From positions 58,787 through 122,786 of the forward strand of contig NZ_MVDE01000015.1 of NCBI RefSeq assembly GCF_002843385.1: a stretch of DNA of 64,000 nucleotides, read 5' to 3'. The notes beneath the pieces are model-generated. The model saw only the letters and a list, made by a program, of their open reading frames with translations, searched no databases and was not told the DNA's origin. The DNA is from Labilibaculum manganireducens. Lineage in GTDB: Bacteria > Bacteroidota > Bacteroidia > Bacteroidales > Marinifilaceae. The translations under genes and the position numbers were made by a program. Shown here one piece after another: positions 17,866-28,574 of this stretch (position 1 is its first letter; each line of letters opens with the position of its first letter).

Positions 17866-18386
17866 AATTTCCTCCTTATTTTTAATAAGACTAAATTTAC
17901 GATTTTACTCATCAAAAATCAACCCAATAATCGATTCTAAATTAATAAGATATACTACAATCTCATCACAAAAAAAACAATATAACTCAGAATATATTCT
18001 TTTATCCTTCAAATAACAATATTCGTTTATGAACACTTACTTCTCTTATTGTAATGATCATAACATTGATGTCGAAAGAATCATTTACTACCAGTTATTT
18101 AGAATAGCTGAATTTAATTCCGCTTAAATTAGATGCTATTCTTATTCTATCTTTTAATTGAAAGAAGATTAAATTGATAAAATCTGTAACCTATTGTTCA
18201 CATTTCTTGTCTCATACTTTGTGTAGAACAGGTAAACTATCCTGTTTATCGAAAAACGAATGGATGAGAAAGCATTACTAAGCATAAATTGTAAATTTGG
18301 TCGATAGACAAAAATTTATTTAAACCTTATCTACTATTTACTGTCTAAGATTATTCTAGCTTATTTACTTTGAAACCAACAAACAG
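17866..18386. other. Intergenic gap before the export operon
   Basis: 521 bp, very AT-rich. Apart from the AhpD-like gene's Shine-Dalgarno at the left end, no ORF, RNA or hairpin is evident. The promoter of the seven-gene export operon must lie at the right end; a TTTACTTTG sequence at 18364-18372 is close to the Bacteroidota -7 element but no -33 box is clear. Confidence 0.5.
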
Positions 18387-19271
18387 ATGCAAATCAATAT
18401 TCAGGAACTAAGCAAAATTTATCCAAACGGAAAAAAAGCACTGGACAATGTAAATCTGGAAATTGGTACCGGAATGTTTGGCTTACTGGGTCCAAATGGT
18501 GCGGGGAAATCAAGCTTAATGCGAATTTTGGTGACTTTAATGAAACCAAGCATAGGTTCTGTTTCCATTGATTCGTTTGATTTGGAAAAAAACCGGAAAG
18601 AAATCAGAAACATGTTGGGCTATTTACCACAGGACTTTCGTTTTTTCTCGAAGCTAAAAACATGGGAGTTTTTAGATTATGCAGCCTCACTCTCAGGAAT
18701 AAAAAACAAAAACATAAGAAGAGATAAAGTTGATGAATGGCTTGACAAGGTCGGTTTATTTGATGTTCGGGAACGGGATGCCAATAAACTGTCTGGTGGA
18801 ATGAAACGCCGATTGGGAATTGCCCAAACCTTGATTGGTGATCCAAAAATTATCGTAGTTGATGAACCAACAACCGGTCTTGATCCGGAAGAAAGAATTC
18901 GGTTTCGAAATATATTATCGGAGCTGAGCCAGCAGGATGTGATCATTATTTTATCAACCCACATTGTTGGAGATATCTCAAGTGTTTGCAACAATCTGGC
19001 CTTGCTGAATAACGGACAAGTTGCTTTTAAAGGAACACCTGAAGCTCTTATTGAAAAAGCCCGCGGACACGTTTGGCAGGTAAATACTTCCGGCTATGAA
19101 TACGATCTGATAAAAGATAAATATCCTGTAGTTTCAACGATTCCAACTCAAGAAGGTTGGGAAGTTCAATTAATTGGAGACGGCAGTCAATTTACCAATG
19201 CAATTGAGCTGGAACCAAATCTGGAACATGCATACGTTTATTTCATGGAAATGTCTTCGGCACTAATCTAG
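18387..19271 (+). CDS. ABC transporter ATP-binding protein
   Basis: 294 residues of cytosolic ABC ATPase. Walker A GPNGAGKS begins near residue 35, the signature 'KLSGGMKRRLGIAQ' near 134, and Walker B 'IIVVDEPTTGLD' near 154-165; the H-loop 'STHIVGD' follows. The C-terminal tail of about 80 residues resembles ABC-2 exporter ATPases of the NatA/CcmA type. It is the first gene of the export operon; its partner is the large permease ten bases downstream. The ATPase domain fused to the second RND pump (28575) is a clear homologue, with the same 'GMFGLLGPNGAGKS' and 'ERIRFRN' blocks. Confidence 0.93.
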   Translation: MQINIQELSKIYPNGKKALDNVNLEIGTGMFGLLGPNGAGKSSLMRILVTLMKPSIGSVSIDSFDLEKNRKEIRNMLGYLPQDFRFFSKLKTWEFLDYAASLSGIKNKNIRRDKVDEWLDKVGLFDVRERDANKLSGGMKRRLGIAQTLIGDPKIIVVDEPTTGLDPEERIRFRNILSELSQQDVIIILSTHIVGDISSVCNNLALLNNGQVAFKGTPEALIEKARGHVWQVNTSGYEYDLIKDKYPVVSTIPTQEGWEVQLIGDGSQFTNAIELEPNLEHAYVYFMEMSSALI

Positions 19272-19281
19272 CAAATTAAAA

Positions 19282-22200
19282 ATGATCTCTCTCAACACCA
19301 TACGCACTGTAGCCAAGTACGAAACCCGAACTCTTCTTCGATCCTGGTTTTTTAGAATCTTTGCCGGACTCTCCGTCCTGTTTATTGGAATTTTTAATGT
19401 TGCAGCATTTGTAGAAAATAGTGGAGCACCTTGGATCTATCGTGCACTCCCTGCGGCAATTCCTTATGCCAATCTGATCATTCTAAATTTGGGTCAGGCG
19501 ATTGTTGCCGTATTTTTGGCCTCTGAATTTCTAAAACAGGACAGTAAAAACGATACCGTCGAAGTGATCTATGCGCGATCGATGACCAACAGCGAATACA
19601 TCCTGGGAAAAACTTTCGGAATTATAAGCGTTTTCATCATCCTCAATTTCATCATTTTATTAATGGGAATCGGTTTCTCTTTTTTAAGTAAGGATTCTTC
19701 ACAAAGTGCATGGGTGGTATTTTACTATCCACTCTTAATATCAATACCTACACTCGTTTACATTCTCGGTCTGGCTTTCTTTTTAATGATTATTTTGAAA
19801 AATCAAGCCATTACTTTCATCATTCTGTTAGGATATATTGCTCTAAGTATCTTCTACTTAAATACCAAATTCTATCATCTGTTCGATTACATTGCCTACC
19901 AGGTGCCAATGATGAATTCGACCATTGGTGGATTTGGAAATTTACAAGAAGTAGCTATTCACCGGGGAATTTATTTTTTTCTGGGAATCGGCTTTATCCT
20001 CTTCACCATATCCAAATTAAATCGCTTGCCTCAATCGAAAAGATTGGTTTCGCTGCCTATTTATCTGGCTTTATTCAGCTTTCTGATCGGGGGTTTATTA
20101 GCGAAAAAATACATCGATATTAACATCAACAATCAGAAGTTTAAAAACGAAATGATTGCACTGAATAACAAATATGCAGCATTCCCGAAACCTAAGGTTA
20201 CCACCTGCAATATAGATCTCACGCATACCGGTGAAGAAATAGCTGTAAAAGTCAAGCTTGAAATTTGTAATCATTCCGGTTCAGATTTAGACACCCTTCT
20301 TTTCAGTTTAAATCCTGATTTAAAAGTAAATGCTGTTCTTCAGAATGGTAAAAATCTGAATTTTACACGACAAACTCATCTGCTGAAAATTGTACCCAGC
20401 CAACATTTGCTAAAAAATGAAAGCACAAAATTAGATGTTACTTACAGCGGATCGATAGATGAACGAACTCATTTTTTGGATTTAAATCCTGAATTAACCG
20501 AAGACAACTTTACAGCAGAGATGTTCCGAATCCGAAAGCGATTCTCTTACCTGAAAGATGATTTTGTATGCCTCACCAGCGATGCCTTATGGTATCCAAT
20601 TGCAGGAGTTGGATATGCCTCCAGTAATCCAGCACTGCATTCACCCGATTTCACAAATTTTACTTTAAAAGTTAAAACATCGAATAATCTGATTCCCGTT
20701 TCGCAAGGAGAAGTAACAAAAGTTGAAGATGGAATTTTTGAATTTCATCCGGAATCGGCCTTACCCAAAATCAGTCTGCTGATTGGTGATTATCTAAAAC
20801 ACAGCATTCAAGTCGATTCCGTTGAATATTCAATTTACAGCATTCGTGGAAATGAATTTTACCTGAAGCATTTTGATGTAATACAGGATAGTTTGCCTTC
20901 CCTTATTCGCGAATTAAAAAATGAATACGAAACCCAAATAGATTTAGAATATCCGTTCAAACGGTTCGCTCTGGCCGAAGTTCCTATTCAATTTGCTTTG
21001 GACAAACACATTTGGTCGATAAGCAGTGATGCCGTGCAGCCCGAAATCATTTTTTATCCTGAAAAGGGAGTTGTGATGGAGGAAACTGATTTTAAAAAAC
21101 GAAAGAACCGGTTCGAAAAAAGAATGAAGCGGGATAATGAAGAAGTCTCGGACGAAGAATTACAGGCTCGTATTTTTAAAAGATTTGTACGTGCAAATTT
21201 TATGCCTCCTGCAACAGAATGGTATCAGTTCGATAATGTTGATAGAAATACCTATTCTCCTTTCCCCAACTACTATGGCTACTCAACCCAGTTGTATTCG
21301 CAGGAATATCCGGCTCTGAATATTGCTTTGGGTGTTTATCTAAAAGAAAAAAGTGCAGGATCACAATCACAAAACCGTTGGCAATTCGATGGAATCAGTA
21401 AAGAAGAGCGCATTAATCTTGAACTAAAGAAAGCATCATTAACAGACATCACAAAATCGGGTATCAAAGCATCCAAAGACGAAGATGAACAGATCTACTT
21501 AAATGATATTTTCAGAGTAAAGGGAATTCATCTCTTCTCTATTTTTAAAGCCAAATACGGGGAAGACAAGTTTAATTCCCTGCTAAAAAGTTATATTGAA
21601 AAAAACCTTCATCGAAAATTTAGCTTTGCCGGTTTTGATAGTCTTCTTATTGCAAACAACGGCGAATCAATTCGGGCCGATGTGAAAAACTGGTATACAA
21701 CGAACAAATTACCAGGCTTTTTAATTAAAGATCTGCAAACCTACAAGGTGAAAGAAGATGATCACATTAAATACCAGATTCGATACAAAATCTCAAATCC
21801 GGAATCGGTAGATGGAATTGTTTCGGTTAGCATCGAATTAAATGATCAAAACCGAAGACGAAACCGAAGAAACCCGGAGGAAGAAAAACCACCTTTTACA
21901 AAAACAATTCTTGTGCCGGCGAATTCAGCTCTCGAAGTGGGATTTGTATTCCCTTCGCAACCAAGCAGAATGAATGTATCAACACATATCTCAGAGAATC
22001 TTCCCAATAGTTTAGCTTATGATTTTAGTTCGTTTGACGAGACTAAAAAAGGCAGTTTCTTTAATGATATAAAAGCTTGTGAAGCCTTTGACGGGATTTT
22101 AGCCACGAATGAATTTGTAGTTGATAACGAAGATAAGGGCTTTGAATATGTGCAGGTTTCGAACAAAAGTTATTTAAAACAATGGATGGACGACAAACGA

Positions 22201-22632
22201 ATTACTGAACATGAATATTCGAGGCTGCGCACATGGAATCCGCCCAATGAATGGAAAAATGTTTTACGTTCGGGCTTTTTCGGAAAATATGTACGGTCTG
22301 CATTCTTCACAAAATCCGGACAAGGTGAACGTTCGGCAATTTGGACTGCTGAACTGAAAAACAGTGCTCAATACGATGTTTACTGTCATATCGAAAAAAT
22401 TGAACAATGGGGAAGACGAAGAGGACAGCAGAAAAAGACGGATTATAATTTTAAAGTATATCATGAATCAGGAGTTGAAGAAATCAATAAAAGTGATCAG
22501 GAACTGGAAAACGGTTGGAATTATCTGGGCACTTTCTTTATCACACCTGAAAATGCAAAAGTAGAACTGAACAACAAATCGGCGGGCTCTTTTCTCTTTG
22601 CAGATGCAATTAAATGGGTTGAAAACAAATAA
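19282..22632 (+). CDS. Giant ABC-2 permease with M1-peptidase-like region and golvesin-like C-terminus
   Basis: 1116 residues. Residues 1 to about 290 contain six or more membrane helices in the ABC-2 exporter arrangement (for example FFRIFAGLSVLFIGIF and TFGIISVFIILNFIILLMGI). A long extracytoplasmic part follows that resembles the beta-rich start of M1-type aminopeptidases attached to ABC permeases in Bacteroidota, but no HExxH zinc motif is visible, so a peptidase activity is not supported. The last 150 or so residues (from 'YVQVSNKSYLKQWM') resemble the golvesin/Xly-CBD-like beta-sandwich domain, with 'GNWNYLGTF'-type and 'FLFADAIKW' ends (here NGWNYLGTFFI). It presumably pairs with the ATPase upstream; the exported substrate is unknown. 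Confidence 0.8.
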   Translation: MISLNTIRTVAKYETRTLLRSWFFRIFAGLSVLFIGIFNVAAFVENSGAPWIYRALPAAIPYANLIILNLGQAIVAVFLASEFLKQDSKNDTVEVIYARSMTNSEYILGKTFGIISVFIILNFIILLMGIGFSFLSKDSSQSAWVVFYYPLLISIPTLVYILGLAFFLMIILKNQAITFIILLGYIALSIFYLNTKFYHLFDYIAYQVPMMNSTIGGFGNLQEVAIHRGIYFFLGIGFILFTISKLNRLPQSKRLVSLPIYLALFSFLIGGLLAKKYIDININNQKFKNEMIALNNKYAAFPKPKVTTCNIDLTHTGEEIAVKVKLEICNHSGSDLDTLLFSLNPDLKVNAVLQNGKNLNFTRQTHLLKIVPSQHLLKNESTKLDVTYSGSIDERTHFLDLNPELTEDNFTAEMFRIRKRFSYLKDDFVCLTSDALWYPIAGVGYASSNPALHSPDFTNFTLKVKTSNNLIPVSQGEVTKVEDGIFEFHPESALPKISLLIGDYLKHSIQVDSVEYSIYSIRGNEFYLKHFDVIQDSLPSLIRELKNEYETQIDLEYPFKRFALAEVPIQFALDKHIWSISSDAVQPEIIFYPEKGVVMEETDFKKRKNRFEKRMKRDNEEVSDEELQARIFKRFVRANFMPPATEWYQFDNVDRNTYSPFPNYYGYSTQLYSQEYPALNIALGVYLKEKSAGSQSQNRWQFDGISKEERINLELKKASLTDITKSGIKASKDEDEQIYLNDIFRVKGIHLFSIFKAKYGEDKFNSLLKSYIEKNLHRKFSFAGFDSLLIANNGESIRADVKNWYTTNKLPGFLIKDLQTYKVKEDDHIKYQIRYKISNPESVDGIVSVSIELNDQNRRRNRRNPEEEKPPFTKTILVPANSALEVGFVFPSQPSRMNVSTHISENLPNSLAYDFSSFDETKKGSFFNDIKACEAFDGILATNEFVVDNEDKGFEYVQVSNKSYLKQWMDDKRITEHEYSRLRTWNPPNEWKNVLRSGFFGKYVRSAFFTKSGQGERSAIWTAELKNSAQYDVYCHIEKIEQWGRRRGQQKKTDYNFKVYHESGVEEINKSDQELENGWNYLGTFFITPENAKVELNNKSAGSFLFADAIKWVENK

Positions 22633-22653
22633 AATATACAAACTATATAAGGC

Positions 22654-24156
22654 ATGATCACAACTATACCACAACAAAAATTGTTACGAATATTTATCTG
22701 TGCCGGAGCAATTCTATTCAGTTCTTTCTACTCGCTGGCACAGAAGAATATCACTCTGGAAGAGGCTCTTCTCATAGCCTTTGAAAATAGTCCTGACATT
22801 AAAAAATCGAGAATAAACATGCAGCAAAACAAAGAACAGCTGAATGCCCAGCTGGCCTCTTTACGCTCTCGTTTTTCTTTTGATGTTACTCCTTTATCGT
22901 ACGACAAAACAGAATCGTACAATGAATATTTTTCTACCTGGAATACTTCTGAAAATAAAAAAGCAAGTGGAACATTTACCGTTTCTCAGCCAGTTAAATT
23001 AACAGATGGTAGATTGTCGCTGCAAAATGAGTTTGGCTATCAGGACAATTACTCTGAAGCCAGCAGTTCAAATTATGCGGGATACAACAACTCGCTTTAC
23101 CTGCAATACGATCAGCCGCTGTTCACCTTTAATAAAACCAAAATGGATTTGACCCGAAATGAGTTAAATCTTGAAAATGCGACTTTGGCCTACTCCATAC
23201 AATTACTAAATATGGAAAGGCGGGTAAATCAGGCATTTTATTCCATTTATCAGAAACAAATGGCCTTAAAAATATCAGAGGAAGAGTTTGAAAACCAAAA
23301 AGTAAGCAAAGAAATCATCGAAAGTAAAGTTGAAGGTGGATTGTCTGCGAAAGAAGAACTTTATCAGGCCGAATTAAACTACGCAACCAGTAAATCGAGT
23401 CTAGATAATAATCGTGTAGAATTGGAAAATGCCAAAGATGAATTTAAATTTTTGTTGGGAATCTCTCTTTACGATGACGTAACTGTAAGTACGGATATCC
23501 AATACGTTCCTGTAATTGTAAATCTTGAGAAAGCCATTGAAAACGGATTGACACAAAGATTGGAATTGACCCAAAAAGAAATAGACTTAAACAATGCCAA
23601 ATTTGATTTGATTCAAACCTCAGCAACCAACGAATTTAAAGGAAATGTGAGTCTTTCAATTGGAATTATGGGAAACAATGAAAATCTGGCCGATGTTTAC
23701 GACAAACCAACCAGAAGTCCACGGGTTGGAATCACTTTTTCTGTTCCAATATTTGATTGGGGAGAAAGAAAAGCGCGTATCAGAGCTGCCGAACTGGAAA
23801 TAGAAAGCCGCGAAATAGATAAAAACAGCCTGCGCGATGACATCACCATCAACATTCGAAAAATATACCGCAATCTTCAAAATTTGATTCAGCAAATCGA
23901 AATCTCCAAACAAAACCAAGAAAATGCAGAACTAACTTATGATATCAATTTAGAGAGATACCGAAACGGTGATTTAACCAGTATTGATTTAGAACGCTTT
24001 CAAAATCAGTTGTCTGAAAAGAAAATGAATCTGGCTAACTCTTTAATCAACTATAAGTTGGAATTGTTGAATTTAAAAATACAATCACTTTGGGATTTTG
24101 AAAACGACAGATCCTTTGTACCACAGGAATTGCAGGAAAATTTGATCATTGAATAA
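22654..24156 (+). CDS. TolC-family outer-membrane channel
   Basis: 500 residues with a signal peptide ending SFYSLAQ. Long coiled-coil helices and the repeated 'LxxAxxNSPDIKKSRIN' pattern are typical of TolC/OprM channels, which form trimeric tunnels through the outer membrane and periplasm. The second repeat starts near residue 285 ('LEKAIENGLTQRLELTQKEIDLNNAKFDL'). It lies 21 bases behind the giant permease and 41 bases before the adaptor, completing a tripartite export set. Confidence 0.92.
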   Translation: MITTIPQQKLLRIFICAGAILFSSFYSLAQKNITLEEALLIAFENSPDIKKSRINMQQNKEQLNAQLASLRSRFSFDVTPLSYDKTESYNEYFSTWNTSENKKASGTFTVSQPVKLTDGRLSLQNEFGYQDNYSEASSSNYAGYNNSLYLQYDQPLFTFNKTKMDLTRNELNLENATLAYSIQLLNMERRVNQAFYSIYQKQMALKISEEEFENQKVSKEIIESKVEGGLSAKEELYQAELNYATSKSSLDNNRVELENAKDEFKFLLGISLYDDVTVSTDIQYVPVIVNLEKAIENGLTQRLELTQKEIDLNNAKFDLIQTSATNEFKGNVSLSIGIMGNNENLADVYDKPTRSPRVGITFSVPIFDWGERKARIRAAELEIESREIDKNSLRDDITINIRKIYRNLQNLIQQIEISKQNQENAELTYDINLERYRNGDLTSIDLERFQNQLSEKKMNLANSLINYKLELLNLKIQSLWDFENDRSFVPQELQENLIIE

Positions 24157-24197
24157 AAACAAACTCAATCATGATATACCATACTAAGTTCACAAAC

Positions 24198-25247
24198 ATG
24201 AAACGAATCGCATTCTACCTTCTAAGCATTGCAATATTTTCCGCATGTAACGACAGGGAAACTGATCTAAACAAAGACATCGCAGTTCAGGTATCCGTTC
24301 AGGAAATTACATCCAAAAGCATCGAAAAATTCATTAGCACAACAGGAACTGTAAATCCTATAAAAACAGTTGCTATAAAAAGCGAAGTAGCCGGCAAATA
24401 CCACTTGCAGATTAATCCTGCAACCGGTCGCCAATTTGCCTTGGGCGATTTCGTTAGAGAGGGAACCAATGTTATCGTTCTGGAAGATAAGGAATATGAG
24501 AACAACATTAAAATCAAGTCTTTGGAACTTCGTTTGGAGATATCTCAGCAAGTATCCGAAAAGCAGCAATCCTTATACGAAAAAGGAGGCGTTACCCTTT
24601 CGGAAGTGAAAAATGCTGAAATCGACCTGATCAATGCCAAATATTCTTACGAAGATGCCCTATTTCGATTGGCTAAATTAAAGGTAAAAGCTCCATTTTC
24701 AGGAATCATTACCAATCTAAACTACTATACCGACAATACAAGGGTTGAAGCCTCATCGGACATGCTAAGCATCATGGATTACAGCAAACTTCATATGGAG
24801 ATTAATTTGGCTGAAAAAAACATGACTTCAATCAAAAAAGGACAACAGGTAAACATTATCAACTATACGATTCCCGGTGATACATTAAACGGCATTCTGG
24901 CTCAATTATCGCCGGCTATCGATTCTGAAACCAGATCTTTTAAAGCTGTTATTAATATTAACAACTCTAAACTTTTGCTGCGCCCCGGTATGTTTGCAAA
25001 AGCTGAAATTGTAGTTGCAAAAGCCGACTCGACCATTGTGATTCCGAAAGATGTGATTCTGAACAAACAAAAAGGAAACACTGTTTTTGTTGTAAACAAA
25101 GGCTTGGCAGAAGAGCGTGTAATTGAATTTGGATTGGAAAATCCTAACGAAGTACAGGTAATTTCAGGATTAGAGAAAAAAGACCGATTGGTAGTAAAAG
25201 GCTTTGAAACTCTTCGTGATCGATCAAAAATAAAGGTGGTAAAATAA
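24198..25247 (+). CDS. Periplasmic adaptor lipoprotein of an RND efflux system (HlyD/MFP family)
   Basis: About 349 residues from the ATG at 24198 (MKRIAFYLLSIAIFSAC); the lipobox SAC at the end of the signal peptide makes it a lipoprotein anchored in the inner membrane. Domains in order: beta-barrel/lipoyl half, a short alpha-hairpin ('LRLEISQQVSEKQQSLYEKGGV', about residues 113-140), lipoyl half ('VKAPFSGIITNLNYYT'), beta-barrel and membrane-proximal domain ('VFVVNKGLAEERVIEFG'). The adaptor bridges the RND pumps and TolC encoded on both sides. Confidence 0.93.
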   Translation: MKRIAFYLLSIAIFSACNDRETDLNKDIAVQVSVQEITSKSIEKFISTTGTVNPIKTVAIKSEVAGKYHLQINPATGRQFALGDFVREGTNVIVLEDKEYENNIKIKSLELRLEISQQVSEKQQSLYEKGGVTLSEVKNAEIDLINAKYSYEDALFRLAKLKVKAPFSGIITNLNYYTDNTRVEASSDMLSIMDYSKLHMEINLAEKNMTSIKKGQQVNIINYTIPGDTLNGILAQLSPAIDSETRSFKAVININNSKLLLRPGMFAKAEIVVAKADSTIVIPKDVILNKQKGNTVFVVNKGLAEERVIEFGLENPNEVQVISGLEKKDRLVVKGFETLRDRSKIKVVK

Positions 25248-25365
25248 TTTCAAGAGATCGTTAGATACCAGACATGAGATATTAGATTGATTTACAGACC
25301 TGATTCAAATCATATCCAAGTATAACATGGCAATCTTTGTCATTCAATTATAAATTGCTTTCAAA

Positions 25366-28300
25366 ATGAAGAAAATAACTCAATTTTCGGTCAATTATCC
25401 GGTAACAGTTTCCATGATTGTAATGGCAATATTACTTCTGGGATACGTGTCGCTCGGCAAATTAAATGTTGACCTGTTCCCGGAAATGAACGCTCCCCGC
25501 ATATTTGTGGAAATTAAAGCCGGCGAACGTCCTCCGGAAGAGATCGAAAAGCAATTTATAGAAAGTATTGAAGCACAATCCATTCGACAAAAAGGCGTGA
25601 GTCAGGTTTCATCGGTTTGTATGGTTGGTTCGGCTCGGGTAACCGTGGAATATTCCTGGGGGAGTGATATGGATGAAGCTTTTCTGGAATTGCAAAAAGC
25701 ACTAACAGCCTACAGTCAGAATGCCGAAATTGATGAATTCACCATTACGCAGCACGATCCCAACGCATCTCCAATTCTAATTATCGGAATGCTTCATCCG
25801 GAAATTAAAGACATGGATGAGTTGCGAAAGGTGGGTGAAAATTACATTCGTAACGAATTGATTCGTTTGGAAGGAATCGCTGAGGTAGAATTGACCGGAA
25901 CACAGGAGAAGGAAGTGCGCATCGAAACCAGCCAATACCTTTTGGATGCCCACAAAATAACCATCGATCAGATTGTACAGAAAATACAAAGTCTGAATCA
26001 AAATGTTTCGGGGGGAAGCATTGTTGAGATGGGAACCAAGTACATTATTAAAGGCGCCGGTTTAATTCGAAACATTCAGGAAATTGAAAATATAATTGTC
26101 GGAACCAAACAATCCTCGGCCTCATCGTCTGCTCCTGTAAATACAGGCAATCAGGTTTTGGTGAAAGACAAAGTACCCATCCTTTTAAAAGATGTTGCCA
26201 AGGTAAGTTTTGTGGCAAAAAAGGCACAAAATATTGTCCGCATCAATGGCCAAAGATGCATCGGGTTATCCATTTACAAAGAAACGGGATCGAATACAGT
26301 TCAGGCAGTTGAAGATTTCGAAAAAACGATGGTTTCTATCCGTAAAGCCTTGCCGGGATATCAGTTTATCGTGGTTCAAAACCAAGGTCAGTTCATTCAA
26401 AAAGCCATTGATGAAGTAGAAGAAACCGCTTTAATTGGTGTTCTCATCGCTATTTTGGTTCTTTTTGTCTTTTTGCGAAGAATAAAGGTGACTGCTATTG
26501 TCAGTTTTGCGATTCCTGTCTCCATCATCGCCACCTTTAATCTAATGTATTTTAATGGATTAAGTTTGAATGTAATGACACTGGGCGGTTTGGCATTAGG
26601 AGCCGGAATGCTGGTCGACAATGCCATTGTTGTAATCGAAAATATCTTTCGGAAAATGGAGCTTGGGCTCTCGGTGAAAGATGCCGCCATAGAAGGAACT
26701 TCGGAAGTTGGAGGTGCAATTGTAGCTTCCACACTTACTACAATTGTTGTGTTTCTTCCTATTGTGTATATGCACGGAGCATCCGGCGCACTTTTTAAAG
26801 ATCAGGCCTGGACGGTTGCTTTTTCGCTGATAGCCTCTCTTTTTGTTGCAATTTTAATGATTCCCATGTTGTTTCATTATGCCTACAAGGGAAAAGGAAA
26901 AAATTTAAAATTCAAATCGGTTAAAATAGGCTGGTACGGAACTTTATTGGCCAATTTACTAAACAAACGAAGCCTGGTAATTGGAGCCGCAAGTTTATTA
27001 ATTGTACTTACAGGACTTATTTTACCCTATGTTGGAAATGAATACTTACCCAAAAGCGGAGTCGGCGAATTCAGTCTTGATATTGAATTGAAAGAAGGAA
27101 CACAACTGGAAAGAACCTCTCAAACAGTTGAAGCCATCGAATCCATGCTGAAACAATCCATGGGAGGTTATTTCGAAACTGTATACACTCAAATTGGTCC
27201 GGGAAGCAGTTCTGCTACCGACAAAGCTGTATTTCAAAATGAAAATACCGCCAGCATAAAAATTCGTTTAAAAAGCGAATACACTGCTCAATCGGAAGCA
27301 ATACTCGAGAACGTAAGTCAATTGGTTGGTGATATTCCGGATGCAGAAATATCCATTATCCACGACGAAACAGCATTACAATCGACCATTGGAACAGAAA
27401 GTGCTCCCATTGAAGTGGAGGTAAAAGGAAAAGAAATGAAAGTTCTGGAACAGCTTTCTGCAGAAATTAAAGAACTCCTGACTCAGGTTCCCGATTTGAC
27501 AAATATAAAAACCAACATTGAAGAAGGAGCCCCGGAAGTCAATGTAGTGATTGATCGCTACAAAGCAGGTCTTTTTAACCTAAGTACAGAAGGAATTGCC
27601 AGTCAGCTGCAGGACATTTTGATGGGAAAAGATGCCGGCAAATTCGAACAAGGCGGAGAAATGAATGACATTACCATTCAGATGCCTGAAACCAGTCTGT
27701 CTGAATTAAATACGCTTTTGCTAAAAAGCGGAGATCAGGAAATTCCACTCTACGAAGTAGCGAACATCGAAAAATCATCTTCTCCGAAACAAATGCTAAG
27801 AAGAAATCAGACAAGAATTGGAAAGATAAGTGCAGACATTCGCGGAGAGGTCGCTTTCGATCAGGTAGTCGACAAAATAAACACCAAACTCGCCAATATT
27901 GAACTGCCGCAGGGCTATCAGGTAAATCTGATTGGCGAAGAACAGAAACGCCAGGAAGCACTTTCCAATTTAAGCTTTGCTTTGATGCTTTCAATCATAT
28001 TGGTATATATGGTTTTGGCTTCTCAATTCGAATCACTCATTCATCCTTTCACCATTCTACTCACTATTCCATTAGCTGGAGTTGGGGCTATTTGGGCATT
28101 TTTCCTTTTGGGAATGCCTATGAACATCATGGCCTACATCGGTATTATTATGCTGGGAGGAATAGCGGTGAACGATTCCATTATTCTGGTCGATGCCATC
28201 AATCAATTTAAGGAACAAGGAAATTCCTTGCGCGATTCAATAATTATGGCTGGAGAAAACAGAATCCGGCCAATTGTAATGACCAGTCTCACAACCATTT

Positions 28301-28476
28301 TAGCCTTACTTCCACTAACTATTGGATTTGGTGAAAGTGCAGCTTTACGGGCTCCAATGGCAATAGCAGTAATTGCAGGTTTGATCACCTCAACCCTGTT
28401 AACACTAGTCGTTATTCCTTGTGTTTACTATATTTTCGATAACATGAAAAGCTATTTTTCGAAATCGGGAAAATAG
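25366..28476 (+). CDS. RND efflux transporter permease
   Basis: 1036 residues, standard length for AcrB-type RND pumps. The N-terminus 'FSVNYPVTVSMIVMAILLLGYVSL' is the first of 12 predicted membrane helices; the large periplasmic loops, and the membrane-helix block 'GGLALGAGMLVDNAIVVIENIFRK' carrying the proton-relay Asp, are intact. The second half repeats the arrangement ('MLGGIAVNDSIILVDAINQ'). Uses the proton gradient to extrude substrates through TolC. It is followed after about 100 bp by a second, fused RND pump, and the two may form a heteromeric pump. Confidence 0.94.
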   Translation: MKKITQFSVNYPVTVSMIVMAILLLGYVSLGKLNVDLFPEMNAPRIFVEIKAGERPPEEIEKQFIESIEAQSIRQKGVSQVSSVCMVGSARVTVEYSWGSDMDEAFLELQKALTAYSQNAEIDEFTITQHDPNASPILIIGMLHPEIKDMDELRKVGENYIRNELIRLEGIAEVELTGTQEKEVRIETSQYLLDAHKITIDQIVQKIQSLNQNVSGGSIVEMGTKYIIKGAGLIRNIQEIENIIVGTKQSSASSSAPVNTGNQVLVKDKVPILLKDVAKVSFVAKKAQNIVRINGQRCIGLSIYKETGSNTVQAVEDFEKTMVSIRKALPGYQFIVVQNQGQFIQKAIDEVEETALIGVLIAILVLFVFLRRIKVTAIVSFAIPVSIIATFNLMYFNGLSLNVMTLGGLALGAGMLVDNAIVVIENIFRKMELGLSVKDAAIEGTSEVGGAIVASTLTTIVVFLPIVYMHGASGALFKDQAWTVAFSLIASLFVAILMIPMLFHYAYKGKGKNLKFKSVKIGWYGTLLANLLNKRSLVIGAASLLIVLTGLILPYVGNEYLPKSGVGEFSLDIELKEGTQLERTSQTVEAIESMLKQSMGGYFETVYTQIGPGSSSATDKAVFQNENTASIKIRLKSEYTAQSEAILENVSQLVGDIPDAEISIIHDETALQSTIGTESAPIEVEVKGKEMKVLEQLSAEIKELLTQVPDLTNIKTNIEEGAPEVNVVIDRYKAGLFNLSTEGIASQLQDILMGKDAGKFEQGGEMNDITIQMPETSLSELNTLLLKSGDQEIPLYEVANIEKSSSPKQMLRRNQTRIGKISADIRGEVAFDQVVDKINTKLANIELPQGYQVNLIGEEQKRQEALSNLSFALMLSIILVYMVLASQFESLIHPFTILLTIPLAGVGAIWAFFLLGMPMNIMAYIGIIMLGGIAVNDSIILVDAINQFKEQGNSLRDSIIMAGENRIRPIVMTSLTTILALLPLTIGFGESAALRAPMAIAVIAGLITSTLLTLVVIPCVYYIFDNMKSYFSKSGK

Positions 28477-28574
28477 AACATCGAACAACACAATGGAACA
28501 AACAGATTTAAATAATAATCTGACACAACATCAATAAACAGGAACAAGCTAACAGCTAATTAAGCTTAGATTAT

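Noticed and set aside
20900..21700. Active M1 aminopeptidase domain in the giant permease
   Set aside because: No HExxH followed by a downstream Glu could be found in the translated sequence.
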